64,000 nt of DNA from Rhypophila decipiens (lineage: Eukaryota; Ascomycota; Sordariomycetes; Sordariales; Naviculisporaceae), in assembly GCA_033297075.1 (NCBI GenBank), contig MU858051.1:558001-622000 (forward strand), given 5' to 3'. Both the position numbers and the translations under genes were made by a program. Below the pieces are notes generated by a model. It made no database searches. It was not told the origin of the DNA and worked only from the letters and a program-made list of their open reading frames with translations. Positions 12,277 through 22,655 of the stretch are shown piece by piece. Position 1 is the first letter of the stretch, and every line of letters begins with the position of its first letter.

Positions 12277-13896
12277 CTAAAGAACCGAAACCCGACAAGT
12301 AACACCCTCCTTAGGCCTCAACACAAGCCGCCACATCTTCCACTCCTCCGGATCAGGCGTATCAAAGTCCCTCTCAAATTCATACAGACTCAACAGCGCA
12401 CAAAGCAAAATCTTCATTTCCGTCTCAGCAAACTTGCGTCCAATACATCCCCTAGGTCCCTGCAAAAACGTCATGAATGCATTCGGCACCGCCGTTTCAG
12501 GCAGCTTATCCCATCGATCAGGATCAAACTCATCCGCCGTCGGGCCCCAGAACTGCGGGAGTCGGTTGATGGTGTTTGCCAGCACGTAAATGACTGTTCC
12601 CCCCGGGACGTGGTAGCCGCCTAGCATGTCGGGGGCGATGGACTGGCGGACTGTCATGGGAATGGGGGGGATATACCGCAACGACTCGCGGCAGATGTTA
12701 TCTAGGTAGGGGAGTTTGTCGGGATCTGCTTGGGACAAGGCGGTGGCGCTGTATCGCTCAGCGTCGGAAAAGAGAAAAGGCATGTGCGCCTTTATCTCGT
12801 CGCGCAGGCGGGATTGGATCTCGGGGTGGGTGGATAGTAGGTGGATCGTCCATGCTACGGCGGTGGCTGTTGTGTCGTGGCCTGCGCCGAGGAAGGTCAT
12901 GATTTGATCGCGCATTGTGTTGAAGGAGAGGCCTTTTTCCCCGGCGGCTTTGAGTTTTTTGTTTTCTTTCGCGATCAGGGCGAGGATGTCCTTTGAGCCG
13001 ATGTTATTCTCTGCTTCGTCTAATTTCGTGGTGATGATTTCTGTTGCTTTGGATAGGATGATTGCGCGGGAAGTTTCCATGTCGCGGTTCATCTTTGCGG
13101 GGATATACTTGGATGCTGGGACGAAGGCTTGGAGCCCGTGTAACAGGCGAGAAGAGACGTCAAAGGCGAATACCAAGCGGTAGGCTTCCCGGATGGGCAC
13201 TTCAGGATCCTCAAGGGAATGTGTGTCGTACCCGAATCCGGCCTTTCCGATGATGTCGAGCGTGCAGCGGTTAAGCCACTCCAATACTTCGTAGGATTTG
13301 GTGGTTACAGATTGGGCGGTCATTTCTTCGCGCCAGATTTTGGCCATGAGCAGGGACTTTTCCCAGAAGATTGGAGTGAGTGCGCGGATGGACTGGATGC
13401 TGAAGCCAGCGGTGAGAGCCTTGCGTTGCATCATGTGATCTTGGCCTTCGGCGAGGAGGACACCCTCTCCCAGGATGCGCACCATCCAGAGCTTGGCGCG
13501 TATCGGCTTGGGGTAGTTGTACGGGTTCTTGATCGTCATGTGTTTCAAGGCCTCATCGTCTGCGATAGAGAGGCGCTCGGCGCCAAAGGGGAAAAAGTAG
13601 CGGATTATCGGGCCGTGGCTTTTGTGCCATTTTCGCTGAGGAACGCCGCATTCATCGCTGATGATGGTGAAGAATTGTCCCCAGAGGGGAAAGCCTGGGA
13701 CTGTGGGGACGTGCCGGAGGGGAGAGAGGTAGAAGGGGTAGAGGAAAGATCGGTAGAGGATGAAGTATAGAGGAAGGCAAGCCGCCAGGGCAAAGGTTAC
13801 AGTGTGGAATATGGGCTGGGAGGTCTTGAGGGCGTAGCCTACTGAGATGGCTGCGGTTGCTGCCAGCACGGGACCGCTGGAAATCTTGGCCGCCAT
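12277..13896 (-). CDS. Cytochrome P450 monooxygenase (CYP family not assigned)
   Basis: Intronless, 539 residues. An N-terminal hydrophobic anchor (about 10-55) is followed by a proline hinge (LRHVPTVPGFPLWG). Canonical P450 signatures are present: I-helix oxygen-binding AGHDTT (338-343), K-helix ExxR as ESLR (404-407), the PERF-type FDPDRW (457-462) and the haem loop FLQGPRGCIG with axial Cys484. It is therefore expected to be an active, ER-anchored, reductase-dependent monooxygenase. The substrate cannot be read from the sequence. It is divergent from the MFS gene, about 1.07 kb start to start, which suggests a linked role in detoxification or in making and exporting a metabolite. Intronless structure is unusual for a fungal P450 but no feature points to a pseudogene. 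Confidence 0.95.
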   Translation of the reverse strand: MAAKISSGPVLAATAAISVGYALKTSQPIFHTVTFALAACLPLYFILYRSFLYPFYLSPLRHVPTVPGFPLWGQFFTIISDECGVPQRKWHKSHGPIIRYFFPFGAERLSIADDEALKHMTIKNPYNYPKPIRAKLWMVRILGEGVLLAEGQDHMMQRKALTAGFSIQSIRALTPIFWEKSLLMAKIWREEMTAQSVTTKSYEVLEWLNRCTLDIIGKAGFGYDTHSLEDPEVPIREAYRLVFAFDVSSRLLHGLQAFVPASKYIPAKMNRDMETSRAIILSKATEIITTKLDEAENNIGSKDILALIAKENKKLKAAGEKGLSFNTMRDQIMTFLGAGHDTTATAVAWTIHLLSTHPEIQSRLRDEIKAHMPFLFSDAERYSATALSQADPDKLPYLDNICRESLRYIPPIPMTVRQSIAPDMLGGYHVPGGTVIYVLANTINRLPQFWGPTADEFDPDRWDKLPETAVPNAFMTFLQGPRGCIGRKFAETEMKILLCALLSLYEFERDFDTPDPEEWKMWRLVLRPKEGVTCRVSVL

Positions 13897-14961
13897 GGTT
13901 TGGACGGTGGTGATATACGCAAGAGAAAGACTTGGTCGAGTATATGCAGTTGGGTTGAATCGATACCGTCAAGGCATGCTGAGAGAAGAGAAAATGGAGG
14001 AGGAAAGGCGGGTAGAGTATGGGTATAAGATGTTGACGGAAAGGTCCAGAAGGAAAGGGATCGGGATCAACAAAGACGGCGTGGAAGCTATTCCTGATGG
14101 GCAAGCTACGAGTGACAGGGAATTTACATCCGAGTCGAGCAGCGCAATGGCGCGATTCGAGAATCCAAATCGAAAGACTCGCTAGTTGGCAACGGATAAA
14201 ACGGGCATACAACGAATAGTCAATGGGCTGATAGAGGCCATTCACAAAATTCGGCTATGGTAGCGAGGCGACCATATGATAGGCTAGTCTGTGACCGACA
14301 GCAGGGGATGATTTTGGCCGCCATGTTCAGAAAAGGGGGAACTTTGGAAGTGCCGTTGTTTGCCAGGAGTGACGGTAAACAATTACCCCTGAATCAAGTC
14401 TTGGCAAGCGGCGCCAAAGCCAAGACTGGTTCTTTCCACCGGACATATGGACAGCCGAACGTCTGGCTACTTGGTCCATACAAGGGAGGACCGAGAAGCA
14501 AAAACTTTTGAAGTCTCCAATTCCGAGTCGAGCAAATGTGGCGCCACGCCGTTCTGTCCGCCACTGGGTTCGGTTCAAGATAGGCTCCCTCCGGGGCTAA
14601 AGACTAGAGTCGGTTAACCGTGCTCCGTCTTGCTCGACTGGAAATGTCCCCTGTTTATTTTCTTGGTGGCATGACCTACAGAAGAGAGGGTCTTGGCCAA
14701 TATTTCCACCGGTCCAAGATCAATGTCGACGATTCCGGTAGCATGTATGCTGGGGATTGAAGACAATGATGGTCATGTCCAGCTGGACTGAGCAACCGAC
14801 TCACATATGAAAGAAAAGCGTGTGGACATCCTTTTCTTTCTTTCGTCTTTCCATTCTCTTCACTTGAAATACCAGGCCTTGCTCAACATCCAACTTGTAG
14901 TCTTTCTTTATCTGTGGTACATGTAATTTTCGATACCGTCGGTTGGTCACCCTCCGAGATC
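13897..14961. other. Shared divergent promoter region of P450 and MFS genes
   Basis: About 1.07 kb between two divergent start codons, so it must hold both promoters. The side next to the MFS gene is pyrimidine-rich (tttctttctttcgtctttcc around 14832), typical of a fungal core promoter. Small open frames here show no family signature. I could not identify a specific operator. Confidence 0.5.
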
Positions 14962-17900
14962 ATGGCCGACTACAACCCCGAACACAGGGACTTTCTCAAC
15001 CTCACCCCGGGCTCGTCCTCGCCGGACCCGACGAGTCCACAAAGGAGAGATGTGGAAAAACGACTGCGAGAATATCCCAGCGACAATTCCCTACACTTGG
15101 AATTAGCCGGCACAATTCAATACCAGTACCCACAACGATCCAGGTCAGCAGCAGCAACTCCAGAGCCGACCAAGGATCCTCGACCGACCGGATTCCACAA
15201 ACGGAGTTTGACCGGCCCCGACTTCCCACGAAATATCCTACCATTGACTGTCCAGGATCAGCGACACCCTGGGAAGCCAGACGCCAGGATTCACCCGTCG
15301 TTGCAGCGAAATCCGAGACGGCCGGATGCCACGATTCGCCCGTCAGCTCAGCGACATCCGAGAAACCCAGATGACAATATTCAACAGCCGATGCAGCGAC
15401 AGCCCGGGAAACCAGACGCCCAGTTTCCCCAGTCGACGAGACAAATCGACGCTGACATTCCCCTGGAAGGCCTGACTCAGCAACAGACATGGAAGTTCCT
15501 CAATGCCAGTGACAGGCCACCAGAAGTCTCACCAGACAAGGACAGGACCATCACAAGCCGCTTATCTACGGCCAGCGACACTGAGTTCTCTCTCGGCAAC
15601 ATTGAATTCCCTACCCGTAACCCCAAGTTAAACAGCAATCTTAGGGACACCACTCCGGCCAGCAAAACCCCCGCCAGCAACCTTGAGCTCCCTTCCCGTG
15701 ACCGCAAGTCAAACAACAATCTCAGTACCACCACTACGGCCAGCAAAAGTCCCACCGACGATGATGAACTCCCTGCCCATGACCCCAAATCAAACAGCAA
15801 CCTGAGGGGCATCACTACCGCCAGCAAATGTCCGACCAGCAACAGTGAGTTCCTTTCCCGTGACCCCAAGTCAAACAGCAATCTCAGCACCACCACTACG
15901 GCCAGCAAAAGTCCCACCGACGATGATGAACTCCCTGCCCATGACCCCAAATCAAACAGCAACCTCAGCGGCATCACTACCACTGGAGATTCCGAGATCA
16001 ATATCATCATCAACTCCGAAGGCGACACCAAAGTCATCACCAAAAACTCCGACTCCGGCCTTGCCCCAAAGACGAAAGAATCCATCCCCTCAATATCCTC
16101 TCTAGCCACGCCCTTGTCGCCCTCCCCATACCCAGCATCCCCAGTAACAGTCTCGGTATCCGCATACCCGGCAACCCCATCCCCCGACTCGGACAACTCA
16201 GACCTCACCTCAGCCCCCTCAGAAGCCCCAGAAGACTCGGAGTACATAACCGGCACCCCCCTCTACCTCCTAATAACAGGCCTGATGCTCTCGGTATTTT
16301 TAATCTCCATAGACAGAACCATCATCTCCACCGCCATTCCTTTTATCACTTCCGAATTCGAATCGACACCTGATATAGGCTGGTACGGCTCGTCCTACCT
16401 CCTCACAGCCTGCGCGTTCCAGCCAGTCTTTGGGCGGATATTCATGCTCTTTGACGTGAAAAAAGCTTACCTGCTTGCCATGTTTTTCTTTGAACTAGGG
16501 AGTTTGATCTGCGGTGTTGCGCCCACGTCGATGGCGTTGATTGTGGGGAGAGCAATTGCTGGATTTGGTTGTGCGGGCATTTTGACGGGCAGTTTTGTCG
16601 TGGTCGCTACGGCTGTGCCTTTGAGACTTAGGCCGGTTTTTATTGCTGTTGTTGGGGTCATGTACGGTTTTTTCCCTTTCTTACCCTACCTACCTACCCC
16701 CCTTTTTTTCTACTAGCAGGGTTTGATGACAAAGTAAATTAGGTTCGGTGTCGGCGCTACTTGCGGACCTCTTTTAGGAGGAGTCTTTACAGATTTGGTG
16801 GTATGTTCTTTTTTTTCCCTTTCCTTCCAAGGTCCCTCCCTCATGCTGACCATGATATCCAGACCTGGCGATGGTGCTTCTACATCAACCTCCCCGTCGG
16901 GACCGCAACAGTCATAGCCATGATTCTCTTTTTCCACCCTAAAAAGAAGTCCCACCGCCACCGGACGAAACGAACATTCTTGGACCGGTTCCTGGACCTA
17001 GACATCATCGGGAATATCCTCCTCCTCTCGGCGTCAATAATGCTCTTTTTAGCACTGGAATTCACCACCCTCGGCATGCCCTGGTCTTCTGCCCAAATCA
17101 TCGGGTTATTAGTCGGCTTCGGCCTCACAGCAATCATCTTTTCCGCCTGGCAGAAATGGAAGGGCGAGGATGCGCTCATGCCGCCGCGTATTGTCTCGCA
17201 AAGGACGGTGGCGGCAAGCTGTGGCGCGGCCTTCATGACATATGGCGCGCTGATCAACTTGACCTTTTTTCTGCCGATCTGGTTCCAGGCTATTAAGGGC
17301 GAGAGCGCGATTAGCTCAGGGGTGAATATGATGCCCTATTTTGCGACCAACGCCTTCTTTTCGCTCTTGGCCGGGGTTTTTGTGAGTATGATTGGCTATG
17401 TCACGCCCCCGGCGGTGATTGGGAGTGTGATTGGGACTGCTGGGCTGGGTTTGTTGACCATGTTGAATGTCGATACCACGACCGCGCAGTGGGTCGGGTA
17501 TGAGATCTTGTCTAGCGCAGGGTTTGGATTGTCCATCCAGCAGGGGTTTACGGCTGTACAGACGGTCCTTGGACCAGATGATATGGCCATTGGTACCGCT
17601 GTGGTGGTGGCGTCTCAGTCGCTTGGTGGTGCGGTTTTCTTGTCGGTGGGGAATAGTGTGTTCCAGAGCCAGCTGCAAAAGGCGGCGGGGACGATTCCTG
17701 GGTTGGATATCAAAAAGGTTGTCGACTCGGGGGCTGCTTCTTTTAGGGAGTTTGTGCCCGAGGAACATTTACCTGCGCTGCTGGAGGTGTATAACCAGGC
17801 TATTAGGGTCGTGTTTACAGTTTCAATTCCGTTGGGTGGGCTGGCGGCGATTATTTCGTGCTTTATGGAGTGGAAGTCGGTCAAGGTCAAGAAGGAGGAG

Positions 17901-17999
17901 GAGGCGGAGGAGGAGGAGAAGCCGGCGGCGACGACCGACGAAGATGAGGCGGGTGGGAATGCCGGGGCGAGAGTCAGTATTGGTGGATGGAGGTCATGA
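14962..17999 (+). CDS. MFS transporter, DHA2 (14-TM) drug:H+ antiporter type, with long repetitive N-terminus
   Basis: Plasma-membrane or vacuolar proton-coupled exporter. Three exons: 14962-16661, 16743-16800 and 16863-17999, giving about 964 residues. Membrane segments begin near residue 433 (LYLLITGLMLSVFLISIDRTIIS). Family signatures are DRTIISTAIPFI, GWYGSSYLLTACAFQPVFGRI, the antiporter motif C-like GPLLGGVFTD across exon 2, and TWRWCFYINLPVG. The splice GTC AT|gtacgg...ttag|G restores VGVMFGVGATCGPLLGG, matching the family; reading through meets stops. The first 430 residues are hydrophilic, Ser/Thr/Pro/Asp-rich and built largely of two tandem-repeat blocks; most DHA2 proteins have only 40-100 residues there. 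The C-terminus is Glu/Lys-rich. Divergent from the P450. The ATG at 14962 is the first in frame. Substrate unknown. Confidence 0.93.
15259..15438 (+). repeat. 45-bp (15-residue) tandem repeat, 4 units, in the MFS gene
   Basis: Four in-frame units beginning QRHPGKPD, QRNPRRPD, QRHPRNPD and QRQPGKPD, each followed by a variable seven-residue tail. Repeats are diverged at the DNA level but the QR-P--PD core is kept. Confidence 0.85.
15604..16008 (+). repeat. 81-bp (27-residue) tandem repeat, about 5 units, in the MFS gene
   Basis: Five in-frame units with consensus E-(L/F)-P-x-x-D-P-K-S-N-S-N-L followed by TT-ASK-P. Units 2/3 and 4/5 form a higher-order 162-bp pair that is nearly identical over more than 90 bp, which points to a recent duplication of a two-unit block. 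Confidence 0.88.
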
Positions 18000-18896
18000 G
18001 CATGCTGAAGGGGGTAAGATTGTACATTCGCTCTTGGATTGTCCTGTCCTAGGATATATAACCTTCGTTCGCTCTTGTTTATCTTTGTTCAGGGGTATAT
18101 CATCTTTTCTGTATTGTTGGTGGGCCACCAACCTTGTAATAGATCCACAATCAAATATCGATACCATCCATAATCCGAGCCCCAGAGCTCCAGTGTCAAA
18201 GTCGGCCGCAGTTTAGACCATAAGCCGAGATCGCTGACGGCTGGAAATCATCATGGCGATGAGAAATAGCTCGCCAACGTTACTCAATTTAGAGGCTTAG
18301 CGTTCAATCAGCAGTGAGATAAAAGACACCGACGTCTTGAATCTTCGTAGAAAGTGATATCAAGCTTTGAGAAGACCAGTGAAATCGCCGTTCAATTTAG
18401 TGATGATCGGCCCCAAAGACATTCAGGAGTAAGTTCAGGAGATGTTGACATCGGTTGGACGAGGAACAGATTCCCGGCTTGGCGGAACAAAGGCGCCAAT
18501 TTTAGCGCAGACCCACCAACCAAAGCCGATTCTTCAGCCACAGTGCACCAACCACATCACCCCAGCCGTTGAATCAGCAGCGCCACTCGACTGTTCCACT
18601 GCGGAAGCTTTGGGAAACGTGACGTGCAAATCCAGCCTTCAGGACTCCTCATCCCGGGTCGTTGAGGAGGTCGCCTCGTCTCGTCTTGTCTTGGTCCAAC
18701 CCGACAACTCACCAAACGCTGCTCACTCGCTCAGACCGACCGTCGGACGACCTCTCGTCTCTCGTCGGCGCTTTTTTTCCTCTTCCTTCTTTGCGTCATT
18801 TTCGGCAAAGAACGACACCGCAGGGAAGATCGCGACTTATCAGTCCCCAACCACCACCACGACCGAGCGACGACATCGGACAGATAACGAGAAAAA
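18000..18896. other. Intergenic region between the MFS gene and mS38 gene
   Basis: 3' UTR of the MFS gene and promoter/leader of the next gene on the same strand. The 250 bp before the start codon are C/T-rich and contain several small upstream open frames (for example in the 18662-18896 interval). No independent gene seen. Confidence 0.5.
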
Positions 18897-20137
18897 ATGA
18901 TACCCTCTTCGGTGCGCCGGGTCGTCGGCGTAGCGCCCCAGTCCTCGCCTGTCGTCTCTTCACTGGCCGCGTCGGCGATCCCCCTCAGTCGGTCGTCGTA
19001 CAAGCCAAGCTGCCACCAGCGACGATACTCGTCGTCGAAACCGTCGTCCAAATCGTCCTCGCCCCCAAGCGTTGGCTCCAAGCCGTCGGCTTCTGAAAAT
19101 GGTTCGTCCCGCCACGCCTCTTCGTCCACAGTGTCCTCCTCCTCTGGCCAGAAACGAAAGCCCAAGGCAAAGGCCGCCGCACCTCCCACCGCGCCCGCGC
19201 CCGCGCTGAAGCTGCCCAGCGTCCCCAGTACCATGCATCTCAAGGACGAAGGTTTGTAATACCTTTCGATATAGGCCTGGATCTTGGTTTTCTGTTTCTT
19301 TTGCTCCGCACATTTGTATTCGTCCCGTACCTAACCCTAACTCGCTCGCCAAAACTAGCCATCGCCATGTCGACGTTCTTCGCCCTCCACAGACCAATCT
19401 CGGTGACACAGATCCTACCGAAGAAGGTATCCAACGAGGCCTTTGCTAGGATATTTGACAAAGAAGAGACGACCAAGCCCAACTGGGAGGATGTGATCTC
19501 GACGTTATCTCAAACGGTACAGTCCCTCGAACCCCAATTCACACTATAGGAACAGAATACTAACAGAGGAATTTATGTCCAGACACAGCAGCTCCAGCTT
19601 CAGCAGCAACAAATGGTAGCCGCCACTGTCCCCGGCGGCACGAAGCCCATGTTTCAGCTCGAGACCAGCCTACAACATCAACTGGACTCCATGACTGGGC
19701 CATATCGACCCTATCACCCGCCACCCGCCCCTGAGCCCATGACGATGGCAACCGAGCAAGACATCGCTGCCGCCGCTGAGGAACAAGATTCCGACCTGCT
19801 CTCGCAGACGACGCGTGTATACAAGGCCCTTGTCACGATCGAGGAGTCGATGGATGCCGAGGGCGTGATTAGCTCCAAGGTGGTGGAGCACAGTCCCGTG
19901 GTGATGCAAGATGTGTATGCCGGTGCCGGAGAGCAACAACCACGCAGTGGCCGCTTTTTGGAACGCATGGCCCTGCGCCAGTTGCAGTACGAGGACGCCC
20001 GCGAGCTCGCACGACGGCGCCCTTCGATTTACGCCATTAGCGTCAAGAGGCAGCGCAAGCTCAAGATGAAGAAGAAGAAGTACAAGAAGCTGATGCGCAA
20101 GACGAGAAACATTCGGAGAAAGCTGGATAGGTTGTAA
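18897..20137 (+). CDS. COX24: Mitochondrial small ribosomal subunit protein mS38 (COX24/QRI5, AURKAIP1 family)
   Basis: Component of the mitoribosomal small subunit; the yeast protein was first described in COX1 mRNA processing and translation. Three exons: 18897-19251, 19359-19516 and 19583-20137, giving about 355 residues. The diagnostic part is the last 35-40 residues: YAISVKRQRKLKMKKKKYKK followed by a basic LMRKTRNIRRKLDRL end, the COX24/mS38 C-terminal helix that lies on rRNA. The N-terminus is Ser/Arg-rich without acids (RRVVGVAP...RRYSSSK), as expected for a mitochondrial presequence. The middle is low complexity, with a poly-Gln stretch at the exon 3 start. The exon 3 acceptor at 19583 is the best-placed AG; an AG at 19566 is an alternative. 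Confidence 0.92.
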
Positions 20138-21488
20138 GGGGGTTGTGTATATGTGTTGAGTATAGGACTTTAAGGTCGGTTTTTCTTTTACATCTCATCT
20201 CTTATCTCATCTCTTGTTGGGCGTGTTTGACTTACGGGAGAGGGCGAGGGGTGATCTATTTGAAGCCATTTCATTCAAATACTAGAGCATGAATATCTGA
20301 ACTGACATTATACCTATTTAGAGGTGTATATATTCCCTTTAACCTCCAGAGTCATCATCTGTCTGTTCTTCATCTTGAACATGAATCAGCCGAATCAGTC
20401 GAAGCCTCCTCACCTTCCAAGGTTTTGGACATTGGTTCCCTTTTCTCATTTCTAATCTTGTGCTTCCTGTTCCCTACCTCCCTAACCCGCGTCACGGTAC
20501 GGCATGGCGTGGCATTGGGTCCTCTTCCTAATCGGAGCATATGGTTGGCATATTTCGATTTTGTTCAGTTCTTGTTTTGTTCTTCTTGTCGGAGAGCACA
20601 TTTTGGTGCTGAAGCTAGCCCACTAGCTGTATCTAGACGGCTAGTTCATAGGCATACATTACATTGCATCACAGCGAGAATGCATCATATCGTTGTTGAG
20701 GGTTGGTTCTCCTTGTCTTTGATCCGGTGATCCTTGAGACCTTCGGGACGTTGTTGATGGGGTTTCTGGGACTTGGGTAGCCTTGGAATTGGACGTGGAC
20801 ATGGATGGGAAGAGATCTGGAGATGGGATACGTGCATGAAAAGGTGGCAGCAATTTGCTACTTCCAGGGGGCGTGTGACGGAAGAAGGCTTGATGATGGG
20901 TGGTGAGGCTGTTATGGATAAAGGCGACCATGACTTGTACTTGTATATTATCTGTATCTGTAGGTGTATCTGTACTAAAACCTAGAAACGAAACGTGTTT
21001 ATAGACATATCCCTCTATTTCATTTATTCTGTTGTTCCCATTTATTTAACAGTTCCCTTTTCACCTTGACATGTCGGGCCGACCCTTCATGCCCCTCACC
21101 CATTGAGTTTGATACAATACACAACGACCCCTCAACACCAGACCCCGCTCCTGCTTCCCGCTCCTGCTTTGGCTGCATGCAGCATGCAATCCATGGAGCC
21201 AAAGACGTCACGCCGTTGATCCCGAGCGATCCCGGGCCGGTAGACTAGTTCTACTCCTTCCCGCAGTAGGAGCGGGAGCTATGTAAGCAACCACGGCAAC
21301 CAACGACCCTCTGTCGTTGATCTCATCCCATCTTGATTCTCATTGCTTTCATCACCCTCCCTCTTATACAACATCTTCCGGTCTTGAAAAATCACACTCT
21401 TGTACCACGTCTTGCTCACAAACTCAGTCCGTCTGTTGTCTTGAAATAAAATCGACCATTGAAACCACTTGGCCCAGAATCACCAACC
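20138..21488. other. Intergenic region between mS38 and DsbA-like genes
   Basis: 3' UTR and promoter of same-strand neighbours. Short open frames on both strands have no recognisable features. A small hairpin (CCCGC-7-nt loop-GCGGG) is visible near 21260-21276, upstream of the next gene. Confidence 0.5.
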
Positions 21489-22367
21489 ATGTCGCTTGCT
21501 CCCAAGTTCCGCGGTGCCCGCCAGGTGTTTGGGGCCAACGGGGTGAACGCTGCCTCGGTCGGCTCAATCCACACCGTCGAGATCTTCCTCGACTATGCCT
21601 GCCCATTTTCAGCAAGTGAGTATTGCCCTTTTGTCTTTGGGCCTCATCCCATACAGACATACCTTTCCCGCCCAGCCCGGGACCATCCTCAGACATTCCT
21701 ATGCAACTGGGTTGAACCGGACCCTCTTATAAAAAGCCCATCACTTCTGAGTAGCCAGCCATCATAACCCCCGACCCTCACCCTTGCACTCACCCTCACA
21801 ACCTGCTCAAGTCCAAGCCATACTAACCCACCCAAACCAGAAATGTACAAAACCCTCCACACGCGCCTCTACCCACGCCTTCACAACTCCTCCCCCTCCC
21901 CGATCCAATTCATATTCCGCCACCAAATCCAACCCTGGCACCCGTCCTCAACCCTCCTCCACGAGGCCTCTCTGGCCGTCCTCCGCCTTGCGCCGGACAA
22001 GTTCCACAAGTTCTCGGCCGAGCTATTCAACCACCAGAAAGAATACTTTGACGTCAACGTCGTCAATGAATCCCGCAATGCGACTTATAAACGGCTCGCC
22101 AAGTTAGCGGCTAAGTCTGTCGGGCTGGACGAGACAGAGGTGTTTAAGCTGTTGGAGGTTAGTGATAAGCCTGCGGAGGATGGGTCGTTGAATACGGGGA
22201 ATCAGGTTACCGATGATGTCAAGATTGTGGTCAAGACTGCGAGGTTGGTCGGGGTGCATGTTAGTCCGACTGTTATTTTCAATGGTGTCGTGGCAAATGA
22301 TATCTCTAGTAGTTGGACTGAGGGGCAGTGGGAGGAGTGGTTGGGGAAGAATGCTACCCCTGTGTGA
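21489..22367 (+). CDS. DsbA/FrnE-like thioredoxin-fold protein with monothiol CPFS site
   Basis: Two exons, 21489-21615 and 21841-22367, joined by a 225-nt intron (GTGAGT...CCAG), giving 217 residues. The N-terminal beta strand and active site read VEIFLDYACPFSAKMYKTL: the position of the CxxC dithiol is Cys-Pro-Phe-Ser, so a resolving cysteine is missing. A helical insertion (about 80-165) and the cis-Pro region of a thioredoxin fold (GVHVSPTVIFNGVV) follow, the usual DsbA layout. The protein has no signal peptide and is probably cytosolic. It may be a glutathione-linked oxidoreductase, or it may only use the fold for binding. Reading into the intron ends after a short Pro-rich tail, so intron retention would give a truncated protein. 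Confidence 0.88.
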
Positions 22368-22655
22368 ATTTCCGAATTTCCGGGTCAGAGGTTGAAAGCG
22401 ATACGATACAGTCATGAAGGACTCGGCCCGGCCGTCAAAAGTGCTTGCCTAACTTGGGTAGTTGACTTTATGCAATTCCATTGTCTATATTTGACCTTCC
22501 ATTCTCGAAGCTATTCCAGACACTAATAAATAAACCCACGTGTCCATCTTGATCCGCTTAAACATGAGCTAGCCCAGACTCCTGCTGGATACAACTGAAC
22601 TCGCAAGCAAGCAGAGGATATCAGACGTAAACATTCACCGTCCATCCCCGGTTCC

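Noticed and set aside
19329..19343. Telomere-like CTAACCCTAAC, considered as a telomerase RNA template
   Set aside because: It sits in a 107-nt intron of the mS38 gene, 16 nt before the acceptor, and is explained by overlapping CTAAC branch-site sequences. A fungal telomerase RNA would be much longer.
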